A stretch of 6,101 nucleotides of DNA from Candidatus Martarchaeota archaeon (lineage in GTDB: Archaea > Micrarchaeota > Micrarchaeia > Micrarchaeales > Micrarchaeaceae), in contig JAMCYJ010000007.1 in assembly GCA_023474155.1 (NCBI GenBank), forward strand, positions 1 to 6,101, in the 5' to 3' direction. Each line of letters begins with the position of its first letter. The first letter of the stretch is position 1. Under the pieces are notes generated by a model, which saw only the letters and a list, made by a program, of their open reading frames with translations, ran no database searches and was not told the origin of the DNA. A program made the translations under genes and the position numbers. This document shows, in pieces, positions 5,943 to 6,101 of this stretch.

Positions 5943-6101
5943 CTATCCCGCAGAAAGAACAGAAACTGTGTCATTATCATAATTCACAACATAGGCATAG
6001 TCTCCGTTTGGCGAAAAAGCAACTCCGTAAGGCAATGTACCGACTGTAATTGTAGTTGTTACAGTATTTAATGGAGGCGGAATAGCTAATGAAACAGCAG
6101 A
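5943..6101 (-). CDS. C-terminal fragment of a YVTN-family beta-propeller repeat protein (cut by the window)
   Basis: The minus strand is open from the window edge to a TAG at 5943-5945, giving the last 52 residues of a larger protein. The visible part contains one nearly complete propeller blade: TTTITVGTLPYGVAF, then SPNGDYAYVVNYDND, then TVSVLSAG and stop. TVGxxPxGVAxSPxGxxxYVxNxxxxTVSV is the hallmark of YVTN repeats, in which about 40-residue units build beta-propellers, often in extracellular or surface-layer proteins of archaea and bacteria. A short proline-containing linker (SLAIPPPLN) precedes the blade. Because the gene ends with a full blade, the upstream part probably holds more repeats; a signal peptide or other domains cannot be seen. 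Codons are more AT-rich (ATT, GTT, TCT, GCT) than in rfcL. The stop lies 10 bp beyond the rfcL stop, in convergent orientation. Family assignment is good; the function is unknown. Confidence 0.85.
   Translation of the reverse strand, partial: SAVSLAIPPPLNTVTTTITVGTLPYGVAFSPNGDYAYVVNYDNDTVSVLSAG

Noticed and set aside
1..6101. Search by eye for CRISPR arrays, insertion sequences, transposases and rRNA genes.
   Set aside because: No regularly spaced direct repeats, no transposase or integrase motifs and no rRNA-like sequence were seen.

Overview
The window is archaeal. It carries a large subunit of replication factor C, an archaeal/eukaryotic-type tyrosyl-tRNA synthetase and an archaeal-looking RNase HI. 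TATA-like boxes lie upstream of genes, and the GC-rich half prefers AGG for Arg and ATA for Ile. The shortened RfcL and the mid-40s to 50s percent GC would suit a small-genome (DPANN-like, for example Micrarchaeota) archaeon, but the lineage is a guess and cannot be fixed from this sequence.

There are two compositional halves. Positions 1 to about 3000 are very AT-rich (hand counts: 17/60 G+C at 241-300, 16/60 at 2281-2340, 17/60 at 2941-3000). The rest is near 50% or higher (30/60 at 3001-3060, 38/60 at 3841-3900). The AT-rich half reads to the right. It holds a 235-bp leader with a TATA-like box, a complete fused GMP synthase (guaA, 236-1798), and after 37 bp an unfamiliar 300-residue protein with a PRPP-loop-like motif (1836-2738). 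Next comes about 300 bp without a protein gene, which contains a decayed minus-strand tRNA-like sequence resembling tRNA-Ile with anticodon UAU. The composition changes just after it.

The GC-richer half is ordinary informational backbone. A minus-strand pair, tyrS then RNase HI, is separated by 4 bp and is probably one transcript. A 169-bp divergent promoter region separates tyrS from rfcL on the plus strand. At the right edge is the C-terminal end of a minus-strand gene (5943-6101), cut by the window, encoding a YVTN-type beta-propeller repeat. It converges on rfcL with a 10-bp gap.

Functionally, tyrS charges tRNA-Tyr, RNase HI removes RNA from RNA-DNA hybrids, and RfcL loads the PCNA clamp. 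GuaA makes GMP from XMP. If the neighbouring protein is a purine phosphoribosyltransferase, the two could form a short salvage route (base to XMP to GMP), but this is inference. Points most worth a second look are the GC break beside the tRNA remnant, the orphan PRTase-like protein beside fused guaA, and a tyrS reading frame whose family-like N-terminus extends upstream of any canonical start codon.
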